From JAGVWJ01 sp964588555 (GTDB lineage: Archaea > Micrarchaeota > Micrarchaeia > Anstonellales > Bilamarchaeaceae): 64,000 nt of DNA. Shown piece after piece: positions 7,562 through 15,318 of this stretch. The DNA lies in the NCBI GenBank assembly GCA_964588555.1, contig CAZPPT010000006.1, positions 1-64,000 on the forward strand, given 5' to 3'. The notes below the pieces were generated by a model, which ran no database searches, was not told the DNA's origin, and was given only the letters and a program-made list of their open reading frames with translations. The number at the start of each line of letters is the position of its first letter. The first letter of the stretch is position 1. The position numbers and the translations under genes were made by a program.

Positions 7562-8913
7562 TGAGTATTGTGTTTGGCTTTCTTAAAAAGAAGATAACTG
7601 GTTTTATAGACAAGCTTACTGGCAAGGAAGAAACAGGGGAGGCACCGAAGGAAACACCGCCAGCCCCGCTTGAATCTACTTCTAAAGTCATAGACGAAAA
7701 AGAGTCCGTTTCAGAGCAAATTGTAGAATCTCCCGCGCAAGCGCCTAAACCCGTAAAACCTCCAAAAGAGAAAAAGGTAGAGTCGGTAATCCCCTCTCCA
7801 AAAGAGCATGAGAAACCTCCCGAAAAAAAGGAGAAAATGCCGACCGAAGAACCTCCAAGGCCAAAAGAAAAGAAAGAACGGGTAGTTTCACCTAAAAAGG
7901 GAGTGGCGCCAATTGAAAAACCAAATGAGGCCATTGCCCCAAAGCCCGCGCCGGCAGAAGAAATAATTGTTCCGCCGTCCGTTTCCGTAAATTCAGAAAA
8001 ACTGCCTGAGCAGCCAAAGGAGCGCAAGGTAAAAGTCGGTATCCTTGGAACGCTTAAGAGCGTCATAACCGGCGATGTGGAGATCAAGGAACAGGACGTC
8101 TCGGAAATGCTTGGCAGCCTTGAGCTTGAGCTTATTGAAAGCGATGTCGCGCTTGAAGTTGCCGAAGAAATCGTAAAGGAATTGCGCTTGCGCCTTATCG
8201 GTCAAAAAATCAAGAAGGGCGAACTTACTCAATTCATAAAACGTTCAATTGAGGAAACCCTTGTCGGCATTATTTCAGCCGATACGTTTGACCTTGTCCT
8301 GCGCATCTCGTCGCTTCAAAAGCCCGCAAAAGTCATGTTTATCGGGACTAATGGAAGCGGTAAGACGACCACCATCGCAAAGGTTGCGCACCTCCTTACG
8401 GCACACGAAAAAACGGTTGTGCTTGCCGCGGCAGACACGTTCCGTGCAGCTGCAATTGAGCAGCTTGCAACCCATGCGGAGCGCCTTGGGGTAAAGATCA
8501 TAAAGCGCGACTATGGCGCAGACCCGACTGCAGTTGCGTATGATGCGGTAAGCTATGCCACTGCCCACAAGCTTGACGCGGTGCTTATCGACACTGCCGG
8601 CCGCCAGGAGACGAACTTTAACCTCCTTAATGAGATGAAAAAGCTCCGGAGGGTCATACAGCCTGACATTACCATTTTTATCGGCGAAAGCATTGCGGGA
8701 AATGCGATCATATCCCAGATTAGCGAATTTAAAAACGAGATCGGCGTTGATGCAGTGATACTTACGAAACTCGACTGCGACGCAAAGGGCGGCACCGTGC
8801 TTTCTATCTCAAAGGTAACGGGCGTTCCGATCATCTACCTTGGCACCGGCCAAAAATACGAGGAACTTGAAAAATTTGATGCGCAAGAGATCGTGCGCCG
8901 GATCCTTGCCTAG
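7561..8913 (+). CDS. ftsY: Signal recognition particle receptor FtsY
   Basis: 450 residues, GTG start. Residues 1 to about 155 form a Pro/Lys/Glu-rich acidic A domain behind a short amphipathic start (IVFGFLKKKITGFIDKL), probably the membrane-targeting part. The NG domain follows: P-loop GTNGSGKTTTIAKVA at about 261-275, DTFRAAAIEQL, DTAGRQ near 343, TKLDCDAKGG near 400, and the closing GTGQKYEELEKFD. FtsY docks ribosome-SRP complexes at the membrane through reciprocal GTPase activation with SRP54, whose gene is at 52488. It ends the ribosomal operon, its 3' end overlapping the convergent gene by 4 nt. Confidence 0.95.
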   Translation: MSIVFGFLKKKITGFIDKLTGKEETGEAPKETPPAPLESTSKVIDEKESVSEQIVESPAQAPKPVKPPKEKKVESVIPSPKEHEKPPEKKEKMPTEEPPRPKEKKERVVSPKKGVAPIEKPNEAIAPKPAPAEEIIVPPSVSVNSEKLPEQPKERKVKVGILGTLKSVITGDVEIKEQDVSEMLGSLELELIESDVALEVAEEIVKELRLRLIGQKIKKGELTQFIKRSIEETLVGIISADTFDLVLRISSLQKPAKVMFIGTNGSGKTTTIAKVAHLLTAHEKTVVLAAADTFRAAAIEQLATHAERLGVKIIKRDYGADPTAVAYDAVSYATAHKLDAVLIDTAGRQETNFNLLNEMKKLRRVIQPDITIFIGESIAGNAIISQISEFKNEIGVDAVILTKLDCDAKGGTVLSISKVTGVPIIYLGTGQKYEELEKFDAQEIVRRILA

Positions 8914-10526
8914 TTGTTGTATTCTCGTATTATTGCCTGAATAGTCTGTTTTTGTCCGCGTGTAGGGGGGCTGGAAGGTGAATACCCAACATCATCTATT
9001 TTTTGGGTTTGTTTATTCACCACAAGTGCGAAATTGCTGTCTTCCATGCTCTTTGTATGAACTATAGAATTATCCTCACCCATACCGAAATAAAACGTAA
9101 CTGTACCTTCATTAGGATCTCCTAGGTTCGTAATATCTCTTGACCGAATGAGGCGACTGAGTACCTCTACGCCCTCATCGACTGCTCTGGCATCTGCTTC
9201 AACTTCTATACTCGGGGTGCTTACTTCTTCAACGTGTTCTTCCTCTGGTGCGCCATGTTCTTTCTCAGCCCGCGCCGTCTCCCTTTGCATAGTCCGCGCG
9301 ACAGCCCTTTTTTCAGCCATTTCAGTGATCTTTTTCATAATTGGGTCGATTGCAAGTTTAAGTGCAATAAGTATGCTCAGAAACGGCGTTTGGAATGTTG
9401 CGATTTCACTAATCATGTTTCCAACTCCGCCAATGAAGCTTTCGCCTCGTTCGTACGCATTCATCAGTGTTGCGGTAATGTTTGGGATGGAGGTAAACGT
9501 GGTTGCATAAAGGACTGTCCTTGCTGCCGAGTGGAAGTTTGCCCAACCGCGTGTTGTGAGCGGGTTTAGGCTTCCTGCCTCTAATGCTGCCTCAAGTGCC
9601 TGCCGTCGTGCATGTGCCTCTTGTGCACGCAGTTCGAACGTTGTTTCTACTGTCCCACGGTCCCCTCGTGCCACCGTTAACTCAGCATCAAACTGCCCGT
9701 CTATGTATTCTCTGGTTACGCGTCCTAAATCTACTTTTAAAATACCTGCAACTTCCTCAAGCTTGCCATCCTGTATTTCCTTGCGGAGATCTTCAAGCTT
9801 TTTTCTGTCCCTGTCAAACTCGGCGCGTTCTTGTTTTTCTTCGCCCGTTTCATATCTTCGAATGTTTACCCGTTGCGCACCACGCACCATGCTTTCACGT
9901 GCATTAACTCGCTGGGGGGGCTGCAGTCCAGTAATCACTTCATTTACCCGATCGAGGAGTGCTGCCTGTGAAACTGCGCGGACTGCCGGGTCAGTAAAAT
10001 CAAGGGGTTCGTTAGTGCCCCTAAACAGCCGAAGCTTAAGCTCGCTACTTCCTGCGACACGTATTGCATCTGCTTTCTTCTTTTCCATCTCCTTGTCTTC
10101 ATCATGGATTTTCTTTGCAAGGCCGACAAATTTTGAACCGGCGTACACTGCTGCAGGAAGCACAATCTTTGCAATGTCTACAATTTTTGAACCAGAGTAC
10201 TCTGCTGCAGGAATCACCACGTTCAGCGGCTGTATATAGGGGATGTTCATCACATAATCTATAATTGAATTGACAAGTTTATTGTCAGTTGCATAGCCGA
10301 CTATGCCGATGGGAATTGCCCACACTGCCAAACGTGCAAATTTTCCCATTCCCCGTTCGCCGTTTTCCTTTTCCCCTGCAAAGTAGGTCCATGGTTTTTC
10401 AAATATGCCATGGGGGGTTAGCTCTCCGCGAATTTTTTTATCAAAATACCAGCTTGCAAGCCGTCGGAACCGTTCCGGTCTTTGGGCTTGCGGCCTATTT
10501 TCGTGACGCTGGAGGGAAGTAGTCAT
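8910..10526 (-). CDS. Large hypothetical membrane-associated protein
   Basis: 538 residues, not recognised. The N-terminus is basic (RPERFRRLASWYFDKKIRGE). Hydrophobic stretches follow at about 68-80 (LAVWAIPIGIVGYA) and 100-135. The latter contains a tandem 18-residue repeat, AAEYSGSKIVDIAKIVLP then AAVYAGSKFVGLAKKI, also visible in the DNA as a 54-bp repeat (about 10129-10222). A charged, probably coiled-coil middle (about 215-300, RDRKKLEDLRKEIQDGKLEE) is followed by two more hydrophobic helices near 330-395 and a hydrophilic, acidic C-terminal domain. A TATA-like element about 25 nt upstream supports the start. Confidence 0.7.
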   Translation of the reverse strand: MTTSLQRHENRPQAQRPERFRRLASWYFDKKIRGELTPHGIFEKPWTYFAGEKENGERGMGKFARLAVWAIPIGIVGYATDNKLVNSIIDYVMNIPYIQPLNVVIPAAEYSGSKIVDIAKIVLPAAVYAGSKFVGLAKKIHDEDKEMEKKKADAIRVAGSSELKLRLFRGTNEPLDFTDPAVRAVSQAALLDRVNEVITGLQPPQRVNARESMVRGAQRVNIRRYETGEEKQERAEFDRDRKKLEDLRKEIQDGKLEEVAGILKVDLGRVTREYIDGQFDAELTVARGDRGTVETTFELRAQEAHARRQALEAALEAGSLNPLTTRGWANFHSAARTVLYATTFTSIPNITATLMNAYERGESFIGGVGNMISEIATFQTPFLSILIALKLAIDPIMKKITEMAEKRAVARTMQRETARAEKEHGAPEEEHVEEVSTPSIEVEADARAVDEGVEVLSRLIRSRDITNLGDPNEGTVTFYFGMGEDNSIVHTKSMEDSNFALVVNKQTQKIDDVGYSPSSPPTRGQKQTIQAIIREYNN

Positions 10527-10620
10527 GTTATAATTAGTGTATAAAAGTATTTAAAAAGGTATGTACTAGAAGCTATGAACGCGTTACGTATAAAGTGTTC
10601 AAATAGGTATAAAAAGGTAT

Positions 10621-11655
10621 CTATCCAAACGTAAAGCTGCTTACCCGAAATCCAGCCCCCCTGACCTCGAGCTCAAGGCGGTGTGCCGTATAATCCGTTC
10701 CTTTTACAACCGGGTAGAGGGTAAATGTTTTAATTGGGAGCTCTTGCACCATCGTATTATCTACCAATACCCGAATGGTGCTTCCCTCATTACTCCCTCC
10801 AACAATATTGACATCCTTTGCCTTGTAGAGAAGTACAATCTTTCCTGACTCGCTCACCAATTCAATATCATCATTATTGTTTTTCCACGTCCCTTCAAGA
10901 TAAATCTGGTTTGGCGCACTATTTTCAGGAAGGGTAAATGTATACTCCTTGCCTGCTTCAAGGCGTGCTGGCTCGTTTCCAAACCCGATCCGCCTGAATG
11001 ACTGGCCAAAATAAAGTTCAGGCGTTCCGATTTCCCCATATGCAACTGCTTCACCGGTCACGCTTCCTATCTGGTCATCCGGCGTCTTGTTAGTAAGGTC
11101 CGTAAGGAGCGTCTGGATGATTCGCTCCGTTTCATCATACGCGCCTTCGCCAAAGTGCGTGTATACGATGTTTCCATGCTTGTCAATGAGGTATTTTGCC
11201 GGCCAGAATCGGTTGTTGTACGCGCGCCACGTTTTATAATCATTGTCAAGCGCTACGGGGTATTTGATGCCGTGTTCCTCAACTGCGCGCTCCACGTTTG
11301 CATACTCCTTTTCAAAATCGAATTCGGGCGTGTGGACGCCGATAATCAAGAGCCCGTCATCGCGGTATTTTTCATCCCACGCTGTCAAATACGGCAGTGT
11401 GCGGATGCAGTTGATGCAGGTGTATGTCCAGAAATCAATAAGGATCACTTTTTTTCCGACATGCGGCCCAATTGCAATTGATTCTGCGTTGATGTACCCA
11501 TGGATGCCCTCAAGTTCCGGAGCCTTTCCCTTACTGGCAAGCGTTTCTCCATTAGCCATCGGCGCAGTAAAGAGCGACGGTATAAACAATATTGCGCCAA
11601 CCGTAAGGATGACGATCGCTACAACTGCAATTACAAGTATGTCCCCGAGTTCCAT
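10621..11655 (-). CDS. Membrane-anchored thioredoxin/TlpA-like protein (DipZ C-terminal type)
   Basis: 344 residues. A single N-terminal membrane helix (about 5-30) tethers a thioredoxin domain outside the membrane. The active site is FWTYTCINCIRTLPYL, a CxxC motif at about 79-82, followed by GLLIIGVHTPEFDFE and FWPAKYLIDKHGNIVYTHFGEG, typical of the DipZ C-terminal module. A separate C-terminal beta-rich domain (about 205-344) follows, also as in DipZ. The gene starts right after the ccdA stop, so the two halves of a DipZ-like pair are separate but adjacent. The likely role is passing reducing equivalents to extracytoplasmic disulfides. Confidence 0.85.
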   Translation of the reverse strand: MELGDILVIAVVAIVILTVGAILFIPSLFTAPMANGETLASKGKAPELEGIHGYINAESIAIGPHVGKKVILIDFWTYTCINCIRTLPYLTAWDEKYRDDGLLIIGVHTPEFDFEKEYANVERAVEEHGIKYPVALDNDYKTWRAYNNRFWPAKYLIDKHGNIVYTHFGEGAYDETERIIQTLLTDLTNKTPDDQIGSVTGEAVAYGEIGTPELYFGQSFRRIGFGNEPARLEAGKEYTFTLPENSAPNQIYLEGTWKNNNDDIELVSESGKIVLLYKAKDVNIVGGSNEGSTIRVLVDNTMVQELPIKTFTLYPVVKGTDYTAHRLELEVRGAGFRVSSFTFG

Positions 11656-12369
11656 TTACCCACCAATGTACTGGTCAGCGACCGCAAAGTTTGCAAGTTT
11701 CACTAATTCACCGGTAAATACCAGGTAGCCAATGATGATAAGTATTATGCCCATTGCCTTGTTGAAGTAGCTCATGAATTTTCCGTGTTTTTTGATAAAC
11801 TCTGCTGCCTGTGCCGTGAACGCCCCTACAAGGAGAAACGGTGCACCAAGCCCAAGCGCATACGAGAAGAGAAGCGTAAACGCGCTTCCCGGCTGCGTAA
11901 ATGCAAGAGTGAATATCGCCCCCAGTATTGCGCCGACACACGGTGTCCAGCCGACTGCAAACGTCGCACCGAAAATAAATGAGGTGAGGTATGCATAGCG
12001 CGTCTTTGCCGGTCTTAACTTATATTCTCGTTCAAGAAAGCCAAGCTTGATTACGCCAAGGGTAAACAGCCCGAATATGACAATGACAACCCCCCCGATC
12101 TTACTTACTAGCTGGCTTACGTCAAATGAAATACTCACTAAGACACTGTTGATGAGCACGCCAAATACGCTAAATATGACAACAAACCCAAGCACAAAGA
12201 AGATGCTATTAAGAAATACCTTCATGCGCGCATCTGTGCGCACCTCGCTTTCCTTTAGGCTTACCCCTCCAAGATACGACAAGAATGCCGGGATAAGGGG
12301 CAGTACGCACGGCGAGACGAATGACGCGATGCCTGCAATGAATGCAGCGACTGCGGTAATTTCGACCAT
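11656..12369 (-). CDS. ccdA: CcdA/DsbD-type transmembrane thiol transporter
   Basis: 237 residues with six predicted membrane helices. The two conserved Pro-Cys motifs are present: FVSPCVLPLIPAFLSYLGG in the first helix and VGWTPCVGAILGAIF in the fourth. CcdA moves electrons from cytoplasmic thioredoxin across the membrane to exported thioredoxin-like partners. Those partners are encoded on either side: the Trx lipoprotein upstream (stop adjacent to this start) and the TlpA-like protein downstream. Together with the HTH gene they form one minus-strand operon. Confidence 0.92.
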   Translation of the reverse strand: MVEITAVAAFIAGIASFVSPCVLPLIPAFLSYLGGVSLKESEVRTDARMKVFLNSIFFVLGFVVIFSVFGVLINSVLVSISFDVSQLVSKIGGVVIVIFGLFTLGVIKLGFLEREYKLRPAKTRYAYLTSFIFGATFAVGWTPCVGAILGAIFTLAFTQPGSAFTLLFSYALGLGAPFLLVGAFTAQAAEFIKKHGKFMSYFNKAMGIILIIIGYLVFTGELVKLANFAVADQYIGG

Positions 12370-12888
12370 TTAATTCCCCTCCGCAAGCTTCGTCTTTATC
12401 TCGTCCTTTGAGATAGGCGTAAGCAGCCGTTCCCTTACATCGCCGTTTTTATTAAGGATAATTGTCGTGTGTTGGTAGCTCACACCAAACGTTCGTGCCG
12501 CTGCACGGTCCTCATCGGTTGTCTTATCATCATTGAAGTGTACCTCAAACCCGATCGCATTTGCATTGTCCAGCTCGTTAAATGCAGCAAGTATCTTAGG
12601 CCGGTCCGCATTGCAGATCGGGCACCAGTTGGCGTAAAAGTAAAGGTAGATCGTTTTCCCATCGCCCGAGGCCTTGTTAAAATCCGCTTCGTTATATCTT
12701 AAATAGGGCGTGGTGGCACCTGCAATCATTTCCCCGGTGTATCCATCCATATTATCTTGCGTTGTTTTCTCGTTAGGCATTGTGTTGCCATCGGTACTTT
12801 TCTCCATGGCCGGTTCTTGCCCTGTACCAGTGCACCCTGCGGCAAGCATGGCGAGCACAATTATCAAGCTCAATGCAATTTTTTTCAT
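12370..12888 (-). CDS. Thioredoxin-like lipoprotein
   Basis: 172 residues. The N-terminus has a signal sequence and a lipobox-like LAAGC (about 15-19), then a polar linker rich in Thr, Asn and Glu. The thioredoxin domain contains IYLYFYANWCPICNADRPKI, a CPIC active site near residues 91-94, and VSYQHTTIILNKNGDV with a cis-proline replaced by Thr-Thr. It is probably an exported redox protein reduced by the adjacent CcdA. The missing usual cis-Pro is worth noting, since that residue shapes substrate binding in thioredoxins. Confidence 0.85.
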   Translation of the reverse strand: MKKIALSLIIVLAMLAAGCTGTGQEPAMEKSTDGNTMPNEKTTQDNMDGYTGEMIAGATTPYLRYNEADFNKASGDGKTIYLYFYANWCPICNADRPKILAAFNELDNANAIGFEVHFNDDKTTDEDRAAARTFGVSYQHTTIILNKNGDVRERLLTPISKDEIKTKLAEGN

Positions 12889-12898
12889 AGTCGATCCC

Positions 12899-13189
12899 TT
12901 ACTTATATGGTTTTAGTGTTATGAATAATAATGCACCAAGCCCGACGCCTTCCAGGAGATTGATTATGAGTATGGCGCCCGCAAGCTCTGTTGAGCATTG
13001 GGGGGTCATGGTTGTCTGCACATGTATTGCATATACGTTTTGGATAAGGAGGAGTACTGCAAATATGATGAGCCCGCTGCAGAAATGCGACCTGATCCGT
13101 TTGTAATTATTGACGTATATGAAGAGAAGCGAGGCAAGAATGAGGGCAGTTATTACGGTTATTGCAATTGCCCAATCTATCATCACCAT
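12899..13189 (-). CDS. Small three-helix membrane protein
   Basis: 96 residues with three hydrophobic helices (about 6-26, 36-55 and 70-90), joined by short basic or polar loops. It has two cysteines, one in SHFCSGLIIFAVLLL and one in TPQCSTELAGAIL. I do not recognise a family. Its place between an HTH regulator and a thiol-redox gene set suggests it belongs to that operon, perhaps as a sensor or partner of the regulator. The pair of an ArsR-like protein and a small membrane protein is a common archaeal arrangement. Confidence 0.7.
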   Translation of the reverse strand: MVMIDWAIAITVITALILASLLFIYVNNYKRIRSHFCSGLIIFAVLLLIQNVYAIHVQTTMTPQCSTELAGAILIINLLEGVGLGALLFITLKPYK

Positions 13190-13215
13190 AGTACATCACC
13201 AGTATTTTTCATTTA

Positions 13216-13530
13216 TTAATGTTCCCCCAAATCTTCCTTTTCCAAACGATCCCATATTTTTTCAAATATCTTCATTTTTGTCTTTGCAAAATCAGTAAGG
13301 TAATAAAGCTCACCGTACTTTCCCTCTTGCGATGTCCGTGCGAGTCCGTTTTCCACAAGTATCTCAAGATGGTGCTTTACCGTCTTATAATCGAGCCCAG
13401 TATCTTTAGTGAGCTGGTTTGCATTTGCCGGGCCTGCTAAAAGTATGTAGAGGATCTGCAAGCGGTTCGGCCCGCCCCGTGTGCCTGCCACAAGGTGCCA
13501 TAGTATGTTGTCTGCTTCGTCAAATGCCAC
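13216..13530 (-). CDS. ArsR-like winged-helix transcriptional regulator
   Basis: 104 residues, GTG start at 13530. The helix-turn-helix reads GPNRLQILYILLAGPANANQ followed by TGLDYKTVKHHLEILVENGL, and a wing follows with GKYGELYYLTDFAK. No cysteine-rich metal site is visible, so it may sense something other than metal. It is the first gene of the thiol-redox operon going leftward. A TATA-like AAATTTAAA at about 13549-13557 lies 23 nt upstream and is shared with the divergent TRAM gene, so it may regulate itself. Confidence 0.88.
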   Translation of the reverse strand: MAFDEADNILWHLVAGTRGGPNRLQILYILLAGPANANQLTKDTGLDYKTVKHHLEILVENGLARTSQEGKYGELYYLTDFAKTKMKIFEKIWDRLEKEDLGEH

Positions 13531-13544
13531 GTATAGTATACCCC

Positions 13545-13560
13545 ATCAAAATTTAAAAGA
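13545..13560. promoter_or_regulatory. Shared divergent TATA element
   Basis: The near-palindromic stretch AAAATTTAAAAG lies about 23 nt from the GTG start of the leftward regulator and about 27 nt from the ATG at 13581 of the rightward TRAM gene. One AT-rich core may therefore serve both directions. Confidence 0.5.
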
Positions 13561-13580
13561 GAAGGTTTCATTGTATGTGC

Positions 13581-13766
13581 ATGGACGTTCCGTTTGAGGT
13601 TGGCGACGTTGTTGAGCTTGAGTTCATTGCCATAAACTCGCATGGTGAAGGAATTGCAAAGAAGGACGAATTCGTCATTTTTGTCCCAGGAGTAAAAAAG
13701 GGCGAGCGTTGCAAGGTAAAAATTATGGAAATAAAAAGGACGTATGCAATCGGCCATAAGAAATGA
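13581..13766 (+). CDS. Stand-alone TRAM-domain protein
   Basis: 61 residues from the ATG at 13581 (an ATG at 13575 is also in frame; the TATA spacing favours 13581). The entire protein is a TRAM domain: VPFEVGDVVELEFIAINSHG, EGIAKKDEFVIFVPGVKKGE and CKVKIMEIKRTYAIGHK. TRAM is an OB-like RNA-binding fold. Single-domain versions are abundant in archaea and act as RNA chaperones resembling cold-shock proteins. It converges with the next gene, leaving 3 bases between stops. Confidence 0.92.
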   Translation: MDVPFEVGDVVELEFIAINSHGEGIAKKDEFVIFVPGVKKGERCKVKIMEIKRTYAIGHKK

Positions 13767-13769
13767 GCT

Positions 13770-14240
13770 TTACGACCCAACATTCGTTTGCTGCCTTGCC
13801 GCCCAGAGGCGGATTGCAAGCGGCACCTCATCCAATATTTTTCGCTCTTCGTCGCTCAGCAGATGGCCTTGTTTGCGGCGGGCATCTATCTTGGCCGCAA
13901 GCCGCGCCATGTCCGTAACGACCTCAATGGTTTGCGCACGGCTAATCTGTGGTGCCCTAAGGGCGTCATCCCGTCCTTTATCTTCAGGATGGGGCGGGTA
14001 TATTCTCGCTCCTTTCGGGACCCGATCCAGAAGCGCAATATCCCCCTCCTGGGTTTTTCCTGACCTTAGCCTAAGCTCCGCCTCCCCTGCTTCATATGCA
14101 AGGGCAATTGCCAAGGGGTCGTAAAATGGCGATGTCCGCCTTTTTTCCGGTTCTTTAGTGAGCAATCTAAGTTGGTTTAATGCAGCGGTCTGGATCACGA
14201 CTAATGCGGATGCAGTAATCGCCCTTCGTTTCATGCGCAT
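13770..14240 (-). CDS. Hypothetical protein next to the sigma-like genes
   Basis: 156 residues from the ATG at 14240, chosen because a TATA-like TTTATAAA (minus strand, about 14260-14270) lies 25 nt before it; an ATG at 14249 is also open. The N-terminus is basic then hydrophobic (MRMKRRAITASALVVIQTAA), possibly a signal anchor. The rest is helical and charged, with KGARIYPPHPEDKGR in the middle and DEERKILDEVPLAIRLWAAR near the end. I do not recognise it. Being co-directional with and adjacent to the sigma-like gene at 14298-15269, it could be a partner, but nothing in the sequence proves this. Confidence 0.6.
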   Translation of the reverse strand: MRMKRRAITASALVVIQTAALNQLRLLTKEPEKRRTSPFYDPLAIALAYEAGEAELRLRSGKTQEGDIALLDRVPKGARIYPPHPEDKGRDDALRAPQISRAQTIEVVTDMARLAAKIDARRKQGHLLSDEERKILDEVPLAIRLWAARQQTNVGS

Positions 14241-14297
14241 AATGGTCATTCTCGGATGAATTTTATAAACTTTATCGCTTTGATACCTACAATCTCA

Positions 14298-15269
14298 CTA
14301 TATGAATTCCATTTGTCCGTGTGCCTCCATTAGTTTGCCATGCGTGATGCGCATTAGTTTTCTAAGCCTATGTGCACTGTATCTGGCCGCTTCGGGGACA
14401 AATTTTTGCCCGATCTCTTCTATCCCGTATCCCTGTTCCCGAAGTGCGGCCACTCTTACCTGCCATTCAATTACCCCACTTATCATGAGAAGCCGCTCAA
14501 AATCGGCGCGCAATTCCACACGCCGTATGTCTTCAGACGCTGCCATGATATGGCGTAGCCTTCGCATGTGCCGTTCAGCCCTTGCATCGAGTGACGCAAC
14601 ACCATATGCATTCTGCATGCATCGGGCTTCGTCATCAAGCTCCTTTCTTTGCAGCGCATAATCTTCTTCTGAAAATAACCTAAGTATCCGTACTGCCTCC
14701 TTATTTCTAAATCCAAGCGTGGCGAGTTCGTCTACCGTGGGCTTTCGCTTGTGCGCTTCAAAGAATTTGATGATTGCCTCCTTTATGGCATGCGTCATAT
14801 ATGTATGATGCGGGATGTGGAGTTTTGGTGCCATGGTTCGGAGGAGTCGCTGCATCTCACGTTGTATTGCAGGGATCGCGAAGGTGGAAAACTGCGCTCC
14901 TTTTTCCGGCTTAAAATATTCCGCAGCGCGGATCAATGCAACCATGCCTGCATTTGCAAAGTCCTCAAACGTAATACCATACCGTGCCCCTCTTTGTTCA
15001 AAGCCATTTTGCCGTATTGTTGAGCTGACAAGGCGGGCGTTATGGAGTACTAACTGGTCCCGTGCGCGTTTCCCGTGCCGGATTGCGTTGCGAAGTTCGG
15101 TTATTTTTGCCGGGTCGGCTTCAGTACTCAGCTTCTTTTGCGCGCTTCGTGCTGCCTGTACTGCGTGTGCAAGCCGGATGCTCTCCGGGCCTTCAAGTGC
15201 ATGGTATCTGTCGAGAATAGTTCCGATAGGATACGGGGAGATTTTATTTGCATTGGATTTTTTCCGCAT
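14298..15269 (-). CDS. Sigma-70-like factor, copy 1
   Basis: 323 residues. Residues 68-144 read as sigma region 2: RARDQLVLHNARLVSSTIRQ, then FEDFANAGMVALIRAAEYF, then the FSTFAIPAIQREMQRLLR core that in bacteria contacts the -10 element. Residues 150-196 resemble region 3: LHIPHHTYMTHAIKEAI followed by HKRKPTVDELATLGF. A degenerate HTH-like region near 265-312 (ALREQGYGIEEIGQKFV) sits where region 4 should be. TATA-like AT-rich sequence lies about 22 nt before the ATG, so the gene itself seems to use an archaeal promoter. It could be a true initiation factor or a captured DNA-binding protein with another job. Confidence 0.85.
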   Translation of the reverse strand: MRKKSNANKISPYPIGTILDRYHALEGPESIRLAHAVQAARSAQKKLSTEADPAKITELRNAIRHGKRARDQLVLHNARLVSSTIRQNGFEQRGARYGITFEDFANAGMVALIRAAEYFKPEKGAQFSTFAIPAIQREMQRLLRTMAPKLHIPHHTYMTHAIKEAIIKFFEAHKRKPTVDELATLGFRNKEAVRILRLFSEEDYALQRKELDDEARCMQNAYGVASLDARAERHMRRLRHIMAASEDIRRVELRADFERLLMISGVIEWQVRVAALREQGYGIEEIGQKFVPEAARYSAHRLRKLMRITHGKLMEAHGQMEFI

Positions 15270-15318
15270 CTGCTTATTAGGTGGCGTTATATATTAAAAG
15301 GAGGGTATCAGAATTCAA

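Noticed and set aside
7518..8087. 189-codon Ser/Phe/Gly-rich frame opposite ftsY
   Set aside because: It is the antisense image of the Pro/Glu/Lys-rich FtsY A domain; composition explains the open frame.
9556..10239. 227-codon Ser-rich frame on the plus strand
   Set aside because: Antisense shadow of the charged 538-residue protein; Ser-rich composition is typical of such shadows.
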